The position numbers were made by a program, and so were the translations under genes. A model generated the notes under the pieces. The model did not search any database. It saw only the letters and a list, made by a program, of their open reading frames with translations, and was not told the DNA's origin. 64,000 nucleotides of DNA from Burkholderia humptydooensis (lineage in GTDB: Bacteria; Pseudomonadota; Gammaproteobacteria; Burkholderiales; Burkholderiaceae), in assembly GCF_001513745.1 (NCBI RefSeq), contig NZ_CP013382.1, forward strand, positions 186,001-250,000. Direction: 5' to 3'. Each line of letters starts with the position of its first letter. Within the stretch, counting starts at the first letter, position 1. Below are positions 8,809 through 17,806 of this stretch, one piece after another.

Positions 8809-9303
8809 ATTCGTTGTCGTCTCTCTATTTTGTATGGTGAAACGCGCTGATGTCTGCTCATCGAGCGCGTGCCAGCGGCCCGATTGTTACACATATCGGA
8901 GCCTGGCCCCGATTCTCGTCGAATTGAGCTTCATATCTGCACTCCGGATGCAAACAATAGTGCTCTCTGAGTCGGGGAGCGCACGACGTGCATGATAATG
9001 GTGTGGCTTACCGCCCCAATACGAACCACGCTATCAGCGCACAACTTTTCATTGTAAGTGCATTACGATGATAATAATTATATATATCGCCGTTTTGGTA
9101 CTCATATTTTTCAATCAATAATCGGCACTTGAGCGTTGCAACAATCGAAACAACTAAGTAAATTGGCACCGGGGGTTGAGTGACGGTAACAATTTTGGCG
9201 CGTGGAGGTAACAGATTGGCGCAATGGGTTCTCGTCCGCTCTATAGAATATGGCGACCAATTTGTCAGACCCTCGTCCCTGCGAGCTAACCGATTTGAGG
9301 TAA
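8809..9303. other. AT-rich intergenic region upstream of the ABC importer
   Basis: No gene was found. Divergent promoters for the GNAT gene and the ABC permease operon must lie here. The stretch near 9060-9110 is strongly AT-rich (GATAATAATTATATATATCG near 9068). That is unusual in this window and typical of H-NS-bound acquired DNA. Confidence 0.5.
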
Positions 9304-10224
9304 TTGGTGGTTTTTAGAGTCTTCATGCTAGATTTGTTTAAATCGTGGCGAGTGATTTTCGAGCCACCAGTGCTCGTCATGACGTTGGGCGTCGTTCTCC
9401 CGCTGATCGTGCTAGCCGTTGTATCGATCAATGCGCCCCTGGAGTTTGGTGGGGTGGCGTGGGGAGAGTTCACACTCCGAGCGTACGAACGGGTGGTGTT
9501 CGATCGCGATTGGGATGGGGCGCTCGTGCTCCAGCAAGGTCATATCAGCATCTTCGTTCGTTCCATGATGATGGCGGTATACGCGACCGTCGGGTGCTTG
9601 CTCGTAGGATTTCCCACTGCGTTGTTCATCGCAACACGCACGCCGAAGTGGAGAGCCACGCTGCTGGTGCTGGTGACAATCCCGTTCTGGACTTGCGTTG
9701 TCGTGCAGATGGCTGGATGGATTATCGTCATGGCGGACAACGGATTGGTGGCGCAAGCTTTGAGCTATTTGGGCCTGCTGCGCGGTCCGCTCGGCCTTTT
9801 GTACACCGATCTCGCGACGCTAATCGGTCTCGTCTATGCATTCACTCCGTTCATGGTTCTGCCAATCTTCGCCGCGCTTGACGAGTTTGACTGGCGATTG
9901 GTCGAGGCGGCGTATGACCTCGGCGCTCACAGAGTGGCCGCCCTATTGCAAGTGATTGTGCCCGTCTGCCGGCCGGGCATCATGGCAGGTGTTGGGCTTG
10001 TTTTTGTCCCGGCGCTCGGGGCTTACGCGATTCCAGGGTTGCTCGGCGGCAATCATGCGTTCATGGTCGGCAACCTGATCGACTTTCAGTTCGCTGGCGG
10101 GCGCGATTGGCCCCTGGGAGCGGCGATGTCGTTCGCACTACTCGCCGCCGTTCTCCTGGCCATGCTCGCGCTGCGCCTCAAGTCCATCCTCCAACATCGG
10201 GAACTCGGACATGAATTCGCCTGA
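9304..10224 (+). CDS. ABC transporter permease, PotB/spermidine-putrescine type
   Basis: The 306-residue inner-membrane permease (binding-protein-dependent family) has about six hydrophobic segments. The EAA loop reads LVEAAYDLGAHRVAALLQVI near residues 200-219, placing it with the PotB/PotH group. The TTG at 9304 follows GAGG closely, while GTG 9307 or ATG 9325 are alternatives. It overlaps the second permease by 14 bp, forming an operon with that permease and a solute-binding protein. No ATP-binding subunit is encoded before or after the three genes. Confidence 0.88.
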   Translation: MVVFRVFMLDLFKSWRVIFEPPVLVMTLGVVLPLIVLAVVSINAPLEFGGVAWGEFTLRAYERVVFDRDWDGALVLQQGHISIFVRSMMMAVYATVGCLLVGFPTALFIATRTPKWRATLLVLVTIPFWTCVVVQMAGWIIVMADNGLVAQALSYLGLLRGPLGLLYTDLATLIGLVYAFTPFMVLPIFAALDEFDWRLVEAAYDLGAHRVAALLQVIVPVCRPGIMAGVGLVFVPALGAYAIPGLLGGNHAFMVGNLIDFQFAGGRDWPLGAAMSFALLAAVLLAMLALRLKSILQHRELGHEFA

Positions 10225-11062
10225 GTTACGTCGGTTTCCGCTGACGGCAGGGATCGCGATTGCTGTGTTGATGTTCCTCTATCTGCCGTTGTTGGTCGTC
10301 GGGTGGATGAGTTTCAACGATGGGCCTTCCGCTCTCGTGTGGAAAGGGTGGAGCACGTGGGGTTACGTCGAGGCTTGGTCGGACCCGACACTGATTCGGG
10401 CGGTACGGAATTCGCTGGTTCTTGCTCTCGGATCCATGGTCCTTTCGACCGGGCTGGCTACGAGCGCAGCCGTCGCGGCGTGGTCACGCGCTGAGCGCCG
10501 AGCAATCGATCTGCGTGCGCTGGTGATCGCGCTGCCGCTGGCGATTCCGGAGGTGGTGCTCGCTATCGCAACGATGATGCTGTTTTCGATGTTTGCGCTC
10601 GATGTCGGTTTCGTTGCGGTCCTATTCGCACACGTGGTGTTTTGCATCCCGCTTGCGTATCTGCCAATCAACGCACGGTTGAAGACAATCGACCGCACGT
10701 TGCTCGAGGCTGCTGCCGATCTTTCGGCGCCGCCATGGGCTGCATTCCGACAAATTACGTTGCCTTTGGCTTTGCCCGGCATTGTCGCTGGCGGGCTGCT
10801 CGCATTCGTCGCGTCAATGAACGACTACGTCACTAGCTACTTTCTGGCGGGCGCCGGGATGACCACGTTGCCGATGTACATCTTCAGTTCGCTGAAGATC
10901 GGAATTACGCCGAAGGTCAGTGCCGTCTCGGTCGCGGTCGTTGCGCTGTCGGCTACTCAGTTGCTGACGGTCTGGGCTCTTGGCGCGCGTCGCGCGAGTA
11001 GATCCATGGGCGCTCGCGTTGAAACGTATCACCCGGACATTCAAACAATGAGAGCCGTATGA
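10211..11062 (+). CDS. ABC transporter permease, PotC/spermidine-putrescine type
   Basis: This 283-residue permease pairs with the upstream PotB-like subunit. Its EAA loop is LLEAAADLSAPPWAAFRQIT near residues 160-179. The pore-forming segments include LPLLVVGWMSFNDGP at the N-terminus, a signature of PotC/PotI proteins. It overlaps the previous gene by 14 bp and the following gene by 4 bp (ATGA), implying translational coupling. The unit should import a polyamine-like or amino-acid-like cation if an ATPase is supplied from elsewhere. Confidence 0.9.
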   Translation: MNSPELRRFPLTAGIAIAVLMFLYLPLLVVGWMSFNDGPSALVWKGWSTWGYVEAWSDPTLIRAVRNSLVLALGSMVLSTGLATSAAVAAWSRAERRAIDLRALVIALPLAIPEVVLAIATMMLFSMFALDVGFVAVLFAHVVFCIPLAYLPINARLKTIDRTLLEAAADLSAPPWAAFRQITLPLALPGIVAGGLLAFVASMNDYVTSYFLAGAGMTTLPMYIFSSLKIGITPKVSAVSVAVVALSATQLLTVWALGARRASRSMGARVETYHPDIQTMRAV

Positions 11063-12090
11063 AAAAAATTATTGGGGCAATGCTACTTGCTGTTGTTGGG
11101 ACCGCGACGGGCGCTGAGCTTCATGTCGGAAGCTGGCCTGTCATCATGCCTGTCTCGCTGCTCAAGAAGTTTCAGGCAGAAACCGGCATCGAGACGACGC
11201 TCGACACCTACGCGAGTGATGCGGCGCTGACGCAAAAGTTACAGGCTGGGGGAGGGGGCTACGATGTCGTGATCGCCGGCGATTACTACGTCCCCGTGCT
11301 CGTGAAGTCCGGCCTGCTGCTCAAGCTCGACAAGAGCAAGCTGCCGAACATGGCGAACATCAAGCCGGAATACCGACATCCGGCCTTCGATCCCGAGCGC
11401 GACTACGCCATTCCATTTACGGTCGTGCTGACGGGCTTCGCTTACGACAGCGCTCGCGTTCCAGGCGGACGACTCGATGATAGTTGGAAGTCCTTCTTCG
11501 AACCGCCAGAAGCATTGCGCGGCCAGATTGGCGATTTGGACGTCGAAGAGGAACTGTACATGGCCGCGAGCTGGTACCTGGGCCAAGATGAATGCACCGA
11601 GAATCCAGCAGATGCAAAACGGGTGCTCGACGTTCTGCAAAAGCAAAAGCCATTCGTGAAAACGTATAGCAATGATGGCACGGTCGATCGTCTCGCATCG
11701 CGGCAAATCACCGTTCAGCAGGTCTGGAACGGGGCGGCAGTGCGTGCGCAGGACCGCCTACCATCGATCAAGTTCGTCTATCCGAAGGAAGGCGTGAGGC
11801 TGTTCATGGATAGTCTGCTCATTCCGACAAAGGCTCGCAATGTCGATTCAGCCTACAAGTTCCTCAATTGGATGATGCGGCCGGAAAACATCGCGCTGGT
11901 GACGAATGCGGTCCGGTACAGCAACGAGATCATTGGCTCCGACCGCTATGTTGATGCAGCGCTGTTGAGCAACCCAGCGGCCAAGACGCCGGAGCAGTAC
12001 AAAGTACGGCTCAAGCCGTACAAGATGTGTTCGCCCGCTGCGATTCAGTTGCGCAACAAGGTCTGGTTGAAGTTGAAGGGAAATCGCTGA
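11059..12090 (+). CDS. Periplasmic solute-binding protein, PotD/spermidine-putrescine type
   Basis: The 343-residue protein begins with a signal peptide (MKKIIGAMLLAVVGTATGAE, cleavage near residue 19). It continues as a type II periplasmic binding protein of the PotD group, with ETGIETTLDTYASDAALTQKL, GYDVVIAGDYYVPVLVKSGL and the C-terminal PTKARNVDSAYKFLNWMMRP. It overlaps the PotC-like permease by 4 bp and ends the operon. The absent PotA homologue means the importer must borrow an ATPase or be inactive. Ligand specificity within the polyamine group is open. Confidence 0.9.
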   Translation: MKKIIGAMLLAVVGTATGAELHVGSWPVIMPVSLLKKFQAETGIETTLDTYASDAALTQKLQAGGGGYDVVIAGDYYVPVLVKSGLLLKLDKSKLPNMANIKPEYRHPAFDPERDYAIPFTVVLTGFAYDSARVPGGRLDDSWKSFFEPPEALRGQIGDLDVEEELYMAASWYLGQDECTENPADAKRVLDVLQKQKPFVKTYSNDGTVDRLASRQITVQQVWNGAAVRAQDRLPSIKFVYPKEGVRLFMDSLLIPTKARNVDSAYKFLNWMMRPENIALVTNAVRYSNEIIGSDRYVDAALLSNPAAKTPEQYKVRLKPYKMCSPAAIQLRNKVWLKLKGNR

Positions 12091-12212
12091 CTCGCTGCGG
12101 GACCCAACGAGTTCAAAATCGGCGAGCAGCCGAAGGAAGGAAAACATTAGGGTTATGAAGGCACGCTCTGTTGTCTAGGAGGGCCGTCGATCCTAGGGTA
12201 TTGAAACGAAGC

Positions 12213-12247
12213 GGCTGTGGGCGATGCTGCGAACATCGCCCACAGCC
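12213..12247 (+). promoter_or_regulatory. Covarying stem-loop in H-NS module A
   Basis: A perfect 14-bp stem, GGCTGTGGGCGATG (12213-12226) with CATCGCCCACAGCC (12234-12247), encloses the loop CTGCGAA. Copy B has a related stem with the same loop and two compensatory base-pair changes. It lies about 30 nt upstream of the MADRILR reading frame. It may be an RNA structure in a leader or small RNA, or a DNA operator. The covariation favours a structure under selection. Confidence 0.75.
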
Positions 12248-12277
12248 TGACCTAGGTGTACACATTGAGAGACCACC

Positions 12278-12565
12278 ATGGCTGACCGCATTTTACGGCA
12301 ACTTTGGCACACCTGTCCGTTCGCGACGGCGGCGATCGTTATCGCAGCGACGCAGCGAAGATCACGTGCCTCGAGTCCGGCGTGCGCGCGCCATTGCGCG
12401 ATCACGTTATCCTCGTTAGAAAGTGCGATATCCGACGACCGTTCGATGCGCAGACGTCATGCGTCTGCCGCGCTTCCGCCTTCGCCAAAGATCGAATCCG
12501 GTTATCTCGCGACATCGATTTCACCGTGTTCCCGCGCGCGGCGTAGGCGATATCTGACAGCTTAG
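12278..12565 (+). CDS. Small conserved reading frame of H-NS module A (MADRIL-type)
   Basis: The 95-codon frame starts MADRILRQLWHTCPFATAA, with GAGAG upstream of the ATG. Copy B has the same start, MADRILRERWHTCPFAVAT, at the same place, and stays open for 93 codons although much of the middle DNA has changed. Conservation is strongest in the first 16 residues. The rest is Arg/Ser-rich and not recognised. It could be a leader peptide, a small protein, or an RNA whose frame is incidental. Confidence 0.4.
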   Translation: MADRILRQLWHTCPFATAAIVIAATQRRSRASSPACARHCAITLSSLESAISDDRSMRRRHASAALPPSPKIESGYLATSISPCSRARRRRYLTA

Positions 12566-12578
12566 GTCGAATCGGCCA

Positions 12579-12650
12579 CCGCCTTCTGCCCTCCGATTTG
12601 CCTCGGAGCAGGTGGTTTCGCGATCGTCGATATCGACGATCACCTTTTTA
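12579..12650 (+). terminator. Terminator-like hairpin with overlapping alternative stem, H-NS module A
   Basis: The palindrome GATCGTCGATATCGACGATC (12622-12641) is flanked by AGGT (12610-12613) and ACCT (12642-12645). It runs into TTTTT, the form of an intrinsic terminator, about 105 nt before the H-NS start. Just upstream, CTCCGA (12591-12596) pairs with TCGGAG (12603-12608), and GCAGGTGG (12608-12615) can pair with CCGCCTTC (12579-12586). That would compete with the AGGT/ACCT pairing, an attenuator-like arrangement. Copy B preserves both options. Confidence 0.7.
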
Positions 12651-12753
12651 TTCCTCCCAGTGTTGGGCGGCGCAACCCGCCAGCACACCCATTCGGCAGT
12701 CACGTAGCCCAATTAGTGCGTGCGCCGAAACGCCAGTACATTGGAGAGTCATT

Positions 12754-13059
12754 GTGGCAACCTATGGGGAACTGAAGGCACAACTCCGCGCCCTCAACAA
12801 AGAAGCCGAAGCTGCAAGGCAGCGCGAATTATCGGAGGTTCTGTCGGATATTCGTGAAGCGATCCTGAGATATGAAATCCGGCCGGAGCAGATTTTTTCG
12901 ACGTGGACGAGGCTGCGCTTGCCCGATAAGCGACGTGGCCCGCTTCCACCGAAATATCGAAACCCGATGACGGGGGAAACGTGGAGCGGTCGGGGGCGAA
13001 CACCAAAATGGATGTCTGGCCTGCCGCGCGATGAATTCCTTGTCGATCGGCCTGCGTAA
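12754..13059 (+). CDS. H-NS-family nucleoid-associated protein, copy A
   Basis: This is a 101-residue H-NS-like protein of the short Burkholderia type. The N-terminal helical dimerisation part is rich in charged residues (LKAQLRALNKEAEAARQREL), and a linker follows. The C-terminal DNA-binding motif is PPKYRNPMTGETWSGRGRTP, then KWM, matching the family core YR-x-P-x-TGETWSGRG. GTG at 12754 is chosen because TTGGAGAGTCATT gives a good ribosome site and copy B has the same start. Such proteins bind AT-rich acquired DNA and silence it, fitting the low-GC surroundings. Confidence 0.9.
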   Translation: MATYGELKAQLRALNKEAEAARQRELSEVLSDIREAILRYEIRPEQIFSTWTRLRLPDKRRGPLPPKYRNPMTGETWSGRGRTPKWMSGLPRDEFLVDRPA

Positions 13060-13349
13060 TCAGCAATCCAGCGCCCCGGCCGTACCCGAACTCGCGCGCC
13101 GCTTGTAAAGCCAAATGAGAATTCGATTCAGTAGGACTCGCTGTTTCTCATGGCTACCTGCTCGAATCGGCCAGTACGTCGGGCATCACGTAAAGTTGTA
13201 AAAAATGCTGCGACGCTTGCCAGGCCGTCATTATGCATGGCAGCATGTCACACAAATTGTGCTATGCAATAGCGGTAAAAGATGCGTGCGGGTCGTGATT
13301 TAGAGACGGCGACACGACGGGCAAACGTTCATCTCGAAAAATACACAAA

Positions 13350-15629
13350 ATGAACCGAGGGCAAGTTCCGGGCACTGGTGCGCCAGATGCATTCGCGCGC
13401 CGGTACATTTCGACACGACACAGAATCCTAACCGTCGGGGCGCTCCTATGCGTCCTCACTAGCGTTTCGATTCTCCTAGCCGCTGCCAACGAGTGGCGGA
13501 ATACCTATGCGTCGGCCTATCGAACCGCACAAGTAATCGCAAAGTCATATGCTGTCCACTTGGCTAAGGTTTTCGCGACTACAGATGCGTTAACTGGGGT
13601 CATTCGTTACGAATACGATCGATCGCCCGAGACGTTCCACTTGCGTTCCCTGATTGATGGTTCTGCATTGACCTTTGATTCGGCGGCGCAGATTACGATT
13701 GTTGGCGCCGATGGCTTGGTCCTGCAGACGTGGCCACACAAAATAAATAATTCTATTTATTTGAATGACAGGCCGCATTTTATATTTCACAAAAACAATT
13801 CCGCGACCGGATTCTTCATTGGTGCGCCCGTAAAAGGGCGCGTTTCCGGCTATGTGACGATCCAATTTACTCGGCGGCTGGTAGGCCGCGCTGGCAAGTT
13901 TGCGGGCGTGGTCGTGACATCCGAACGTCCAGAGTTTTTATCAGCCGGTTTTCTAAGCAGGGCAAGCGTTGGTGAGCATGGCGCGCTTCTGGCATTTCTT
14001 AACGATGGCGTACTGCTATCTCGCGCCGAGCTGAATGTCCAAGCAACGGCGACAGGGCCGGGCCTGAATGCATACTTGGAAGCCTCGGGCACGTCGAGCG
14101 GGGAACTGGTGGATCCCATCGACCGTTCAACACGGATCTTTGCGCGTGCGCCCGTCGACGGCTATCCCGTTGTTGCGGCTGTCGCGCTGTCAAAGGCTGA
14201 AGCGATGGCGCCATTTCGCGCACACCTTTACGTGTATGTTGTGTTCGCGCTCGTCGTGCTAGGCATCCTCTTGGGCGCAACGGTGCTGGCGCTGCGCCAT
14301 GCAAGAAAGCTCATCCTTGCGGAAGAGGAAATGCGAAAGCTGGCATCGACCGATCCACTTACCGATCTGGAAAATCGGCGAAGTCTGCGTGCCGCGATCG
14401 ACACACATTGCTCTCGCGTTCCCGTCGCTGCGAATTCGCTAGCATTGTTGACGCTCGACTTACGCGAGTTCGGCCGCGTCAATGATCTGCTGGGGCAGGA
14501 CGCAGGCGATGCCCTTTTGAGGTTGGTGGCCGATCGGCTTCGAGGTATCGCCGCGACTGACGTTCGTGTAGCTCGAGTGGGCGGAGACGAGTTCAGTTTG
14601 CTTGTCGACGATAAGGATGCTTTGGCGAGGGCGCTTGGCGTCGCTCGAATAGTCGTTGAAGCGTTTGAGAGAGCATTTGGCTTGCGAGGCCACGCCTACC
14701 TGATGAAGGTCGCCATCGGCATTGCTACCCTCGAACGGTCCGTGGCCGCGGGCTCGGAATTGTGGCGCAACGCAAATCGAGCAATGTCGGATGCGAAACG
14801 TGCGGCGGCCTCGTCCGGAGAAAGCGAAGTCCGGATCTACAGCGAAGCGATGGCGCATCAGTTGGACCGTGACGACGATGATTTCCGTGCGCTACTCCTG
14901 GCGATGGAACGGCGTGAGATCAGGCTCCATTATGAACCAATCGTCGATATATCCACTGGCCGGTTGAGCGCCTGGTGTGGCTCACTGGTATGGGAGCGCG
15001 CGTCAGACGACGTGCGCACCATGAGCGAACTGCATGGCCTGGCCAATCGCACTGACCTGTCGTTCCGCCTCGGGACATATCAGCTAGCCGAAGCGTACTC
15101 CCGACAGGATAGTGCGTGTGCTCCTATTTATTCGGCCATCCCTGCGGCTGTAGCGTTGCAAGGCGATTTAGATAATTTTATCGAACACCTTGAGGAGACG
15201 AGAGGGATTAGGCGAAGGAACATCCGTCTCGGTATTCTCAATGCTGGTGAGCTCATAGGTCACCAACGAACTGTAGAGTCGCTTCGCCGGCTTCACTCCC
15301 AGGGAGCGGAGATCTTCGCGGCCGGGATCACCGGCGACGATTGGTCGATCTCAATCGTCCGTTTGTTGCCCCTTACTGGTGTCGAAATCGGTTCACGGTT
15401 TCTGAGCGCCGCATCTCAGGACAAAGTTGCCGAGTCGATGCTGCTCGGTATTATGACGACCTGCTCCGAACTTTCATTGCGGATCCAAGTCTCGGGACTT
15501 GATAGCCAGCAGCAGTGCGACTTCCTCCGTAGCTTCTCTAATGTATTGGCCTACGGCAAGTTATATCCGGCGGCGGTATTCAACGATTTCGCCGACAACC
15601 CCATGGAGTCACGAGGTCATGATTCGTGA
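13350..15629 (+). CDS. Membrane sensor diguanylate cyclase with degenerate EAL domain
   Basis: The 759-residue protein has a membrane helix near residues 28-48 and a periplasmic dCache/PDC-like sensor to about residue 290. A second helix follows (VYVVFALVVLGILLGATVLA). The GGDEF domain (TDPLTDLENRRSLRAAID, then RVGGDEFSLLV near residue 410) keeps the GGDEF signature. The EAL-like domain starts LHYEPIVDISTGRLSAW, but the EAL triplet is replaced by CGS, and the usual DDFG and K-x-D metal/catalytic motifs are not seen. It probably makes c-di-GMP and uses the dead EAL part for binding or signalling. It overlaps the LuxR-type gene by 11 bp. The 290 bp upstream hold no gene. Confidence 0.88.
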   Translation: MNRGQVPGTGAPDAFARRYISTRHRILTVGALLCVLTSVSILLAAANEWRNTYASAYRTAQVIAKSYAVHLAKVFATTDALTGVIRYEYDRSPETFHLRSLIDGSALTFDSAAQITIVGADGLVLQTWPHKINNSIYLNDRPHFIFHKNNSATGFFIGAPVKGRVSGYVTIQFTRRLVGRAGKFAGVVVTSERPEFLSAGFLSRASVGEHGALLAFLNDGVLLSRAELNVQATATGPGLNAYLEASGTSSGELVDPIDRSTRIFARAPVDGYPVVAAVALSKAEAMAPFRAHLYVYVVFALVVLGILLGATVLALRHARKLILAEEEMRKLASTDPLTDLENRRSLRAAIDTHCSRVPVAANSLALLTLDLREFGRVNDLLGQDAGDALLRLVADRLRGIAATDVRVARVGGDEFSLLVDDKDALARALGVARIVVEAFERAFGLRGHAYLMKVAIGIATLERSVAAGSELWRNANRAMSDAKRAAASSGESEVRIYSEAMAHQLDRDDDDFRALLLAMERREIRLHYEPIVDISTGRLSAWCGSLVWERASDDVRTMSELHGLANRTDLSFRLGTYQLAEAYSRQDSACAPIYSAIPAAVALQGDLDNFIEHLEETRGIRRRNIRLGILNAGELIGHQRTVESLRRLHSQGAEIFAAGITGDDWSISIVRLLPLTGVEIGSRFLSAASQDKVAESMLLGIMTTCSELSLRIQVSGLDSQQQCDFLRSFSNVLAYGKLYPAAVFNDFADNPMESRGHDS

Positions 15630-16638
15630 ACTCCAGAGGATCTTTGTTGATACTGGCGAGCGGATCGAGAACTACACGAAGTTGTTTGTTCGGGACGGTT
15701 CTATCGAGCTCAAACTCGTCGATTGTGGCAGTAGCGGCGTTCTCCTGCATCGCATCCACACTCGGCTAGACGGCAGTATCACGGTACAGATGATCGATGC
15801 AACAGATGCCGTTCGCTTAACCGAGTTCCTCGAGAACGATCCGTATAACGAAGTCCTGGCACCGCGCTATCGCACCATTGTCCAGGCTGTAGAGACGCGG
15901 GCCAACGCAAGCCATGGCGTGCGGCCTTTCGTCAGCATAGCCGACTGTTGCACTGAACTTGACGTTCTCGCGTTGATGCGTTCGGTATGTATCGAGCACG
16001 GCGGCGACTATGCAATTTTCCATTGGCTGTCTTCGGCTGATACGTGCGGCCTCCATGGAGCCATCTACGACACGCACGTGATGTTGGCCGCATGTCCGCC
16101 AAGTTGGTTGCTTGCCTATGAGCGGCGCGTTGAAACGGATCCGGTGTTGGTGTATGCGCGCAACAACGTGATGCCAACTTGCGGCTTCGAATCCTTCGGT
16201 AGTTCCAATGGCGCATGGTTCGCGCGTGAAGCAGTCCTATATGGGCTGAGAAGCAACGTCTTTCTGCCAGCGACTCGCAGTTCCGAGCGCGGCAAGCTCC
16301 ATGGTCTGCTACACGTCAGCTCCAGCAAGTCTGCACCATACGGAGAGACGGAGATCTGGCGCCATCAGCGCGAGCTTCGGGGACTGGCAGAGGAACTCCT
16401 TGATTGGCCGACGATCCGCTACAAGCGCGCTGCTGCTGCGCAATTTCAGTTGAGCGATGCAGAGAAGATCATTCTCCAGTGGATCCGACGAGGCGGTGAC
16501 GCGACACACGCCGCGGCTGATCTCGCCCTTACGCAACGGCAAATCTACCGTCACTATAAGTCGATAAAGGTGAAGATGGGGCGTGACGACATCCGTGCGT
16601 GCGCACGTATGGCCGCAGAGGCTGGCCTCGTTGATTGA
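15619..16638 (+). CDS. LuxR-type regulator with autoinducer-binding-like domain
   Basis: The 339-residue regulator starts at ATG 15619, inside the end of the GGDEF gene. An earlier in-frame start at 15499 would overlap too far. The first 100 residues are not recognised. Residues 110-250 resemble an autoinducer-binding domain, with CIEHGGDYAIFHWL and SWLLAYERRVETDPVLVYA (W, Y and DPV pattern). The C-terminus is a LuxR HTH (LSDAEKIILQWIRRGGDATH, then LTQRQIYRHYKSIKVKMG). No luxI synthase is near, so it is a candidate orphan (solo) regulator coupled to the c-di-GMP gene. Confidence 0.82.
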   Translation: MIRELQRIFVDTGERIENYTKLFVRDGSIELKLVDCGSSGVLLHRIHTRLDGSITVQMIDATDAVRLTEFLENDPYNEVLAPRYRTIVQAVETRANASHGVRPFVSIADCCTELDVLALMRSVCIEHGGDYAIFHWLSSADTCGLHGAIYDTHVMLAACPPSWLLAYERRVETDPVLVYARNNVMPTCGFESFGSSNGAWFAREAVLYGLRSNVFLPATRSSERGKLHGLLHVSSSKSAPYGETEIWRHQRELRGLAEELLDWPTIRYKRAAAAQFQLSDAEKIILQWIRRGGDATHAAADLALTQRQIYRHYKSIKVKMGRDDIRACARMAAEAGLVD

Positions 16639-16747
16639 CATTAATCGAATTTCCATAATGAAAAACAGTAATATGTCCGTTACCACATGGAGCGCGTTAG
16701 GCTAGATCCCGTGACGTTGCGGTCGCACGTAACGCGGAGTGGCCGGT

Positions 16748-17806
16748 ATGCTGATAGGGAAAACAAACAAACTGACGAGGGCAATGGGTTTTGGGCTGCT
16801 GCTGTGGGTAGCGGTTGCCCATGCACGTTCATACGCTAACGAACTAATCGCGTTGTCGTCCGAGTGGGTGATCGCAACGGCATATCCTGCTGATACTGTA
16901 TCGGGCCGCGCCGCTGAAGATTTCGCCAGTTTGTTGAATCAAGCGAATAATGTTGCCGCTGTAGCGCTTCCTCGCTTCAACGAGAAGACAGTGTCGTCGC
17001 GATCTCCGGATTCAACAGACTTACCCTTTCGAGTCGAATTTTCCGGTGATTGGGCAACTCGCGAAACAATCCTGGCGCTGTCAACTTCACCATATACGGT
17101 AAAGTCGGTCGAGGAGGCGTGTGCCATTTCGCGCATCGCACGACCGGCGTACCGCGCGGCGCTGTCTCATTATGGGTTTGTGCTGCTCGCGGTAATCCCT
17201 TGGCCACCAACTGGGATTTGGTCAAGAAGCGAGATTAGTTCGCCAAAAGACTTTGTCGGCATGCGTGTTCGGACCTATGACGAGTCATCAAAACTGGTCC
17301 TCGAGGCGCTAGGCGCACATGTGGTATCGCTACCGATCCAGGAGGCGCTTGCACAAATCAAGACCGGAGGCGTCGACGCAGTGATGTCCTCAGGTGATGG
17401 GGCGGCAGGGCGTGCATACGCATCAGACCTGCCGAACTTCACGGCATTACGTTACGCATATCCCGTGTCCTTTCTGGTGGCGAGCAGACATTTTCTCGAC
17501 GGTTTGTCGGCCAGTCAACGCTCGGTGATTTTTGCTGCTGGGTGGGAAACAGAACGACGCGCGTGGGCGAGGCTCCCTGATCGAGTGCGGCGTAACTACG
17601 AGATGATGGCAACTCTCGGCGTCGCTGTTCACGACCCCGCCCCGGCATCGCTCCTCGATGCTGTTGTCCGAACAGCAACAGGCGGCTTCAGAAAGGCTGT
17701 TACTAAGGACTCGGAGGCAATCAGCATATTGGAGCGTTTTCGAGCGTGCTCTGCGTCAGGTTGCGGCACGTGCACATTGGATGTCCAAACGGAGGCTTCT
17801 CGGTGA
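16748..17806 (+). CDS. TRAP transporter solute-binding protein (DctP type), orphan
   Basis: The protein of about 352 residues has a signal peptide (AMGFGLLLWVAVAHARSYA). It then shows the DctP fold, including PKDFVGMRVRTYDESSKLVL, with the arginine that salt-bridges carboxylate ligands, and VSLPIQEALAQIKTGGVDAV. ATG 16748 is preferred to GTG 16739 because CGGAG lies 8 nt upstream. No DctQ or DctM membrane subunits are encoded nearby. It shares a GTGA overlap with the next small gene and precedes pxpA, which suggests a periplasmic receptor role for a carboxylate such as 5-oxoproline or a sensory input. Confidence 0.85.
   Translation: MLIGKTNKLTRAMGFGLLLWVAVAHARSYANELIALSSEWVIATAYPADTVSGRAAEDFASLLNQANNVAAVALPRFNEKTVSSRSPDSTDLPFRVEFSGDWATRETILALSTSPYTVKSVEEACAISRIARPAYRAALSHYGFVLLAVIPWPPTGIWSRSEISSPKDFVGMRVRTYDESSKLVLEALGAHVVSLPIQEALAQIKTGGVDAVMSSGDGAAGRAYASDLPNFTALRYAYPVSFLVASRHFLDGLSASQRSVIFAAGWETERRAWARLPDRVRRNYEMMATLGVAVHDPAPASLLDAVVRTATGGFRKAVTKDSEAISILERFRACSASGCGTCTLDVQTEASR

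Larger units (their letters stand above)
12200..13059 (+). repeat. H-NS module, copy A (structured leader plus hns-like gene)
   Basis: From about 12200 to 13059 the sequence aligns along its length with 19573-20429, at an offset of about 7371. Shared parts are a 14-bp stem-loop, an ATG reading frame starting MADRILR, a CTCCGA/TCGGAG hairpin, a terminator-like palindrome with U-tract, and the H-NS-like coding sequence. The middle of the leader (about 12340-12540) has diverged strongly while hairpins, terminator and gene are kept. The two copies are direct repeats. Confidence 0.85.

Noticed and set aside
16635..16659. TTGACA with CATAAT as promoter of the TRAP operon
   Set aside because: Spacing is only 13 bp, too short for a sigma-70 promoter.
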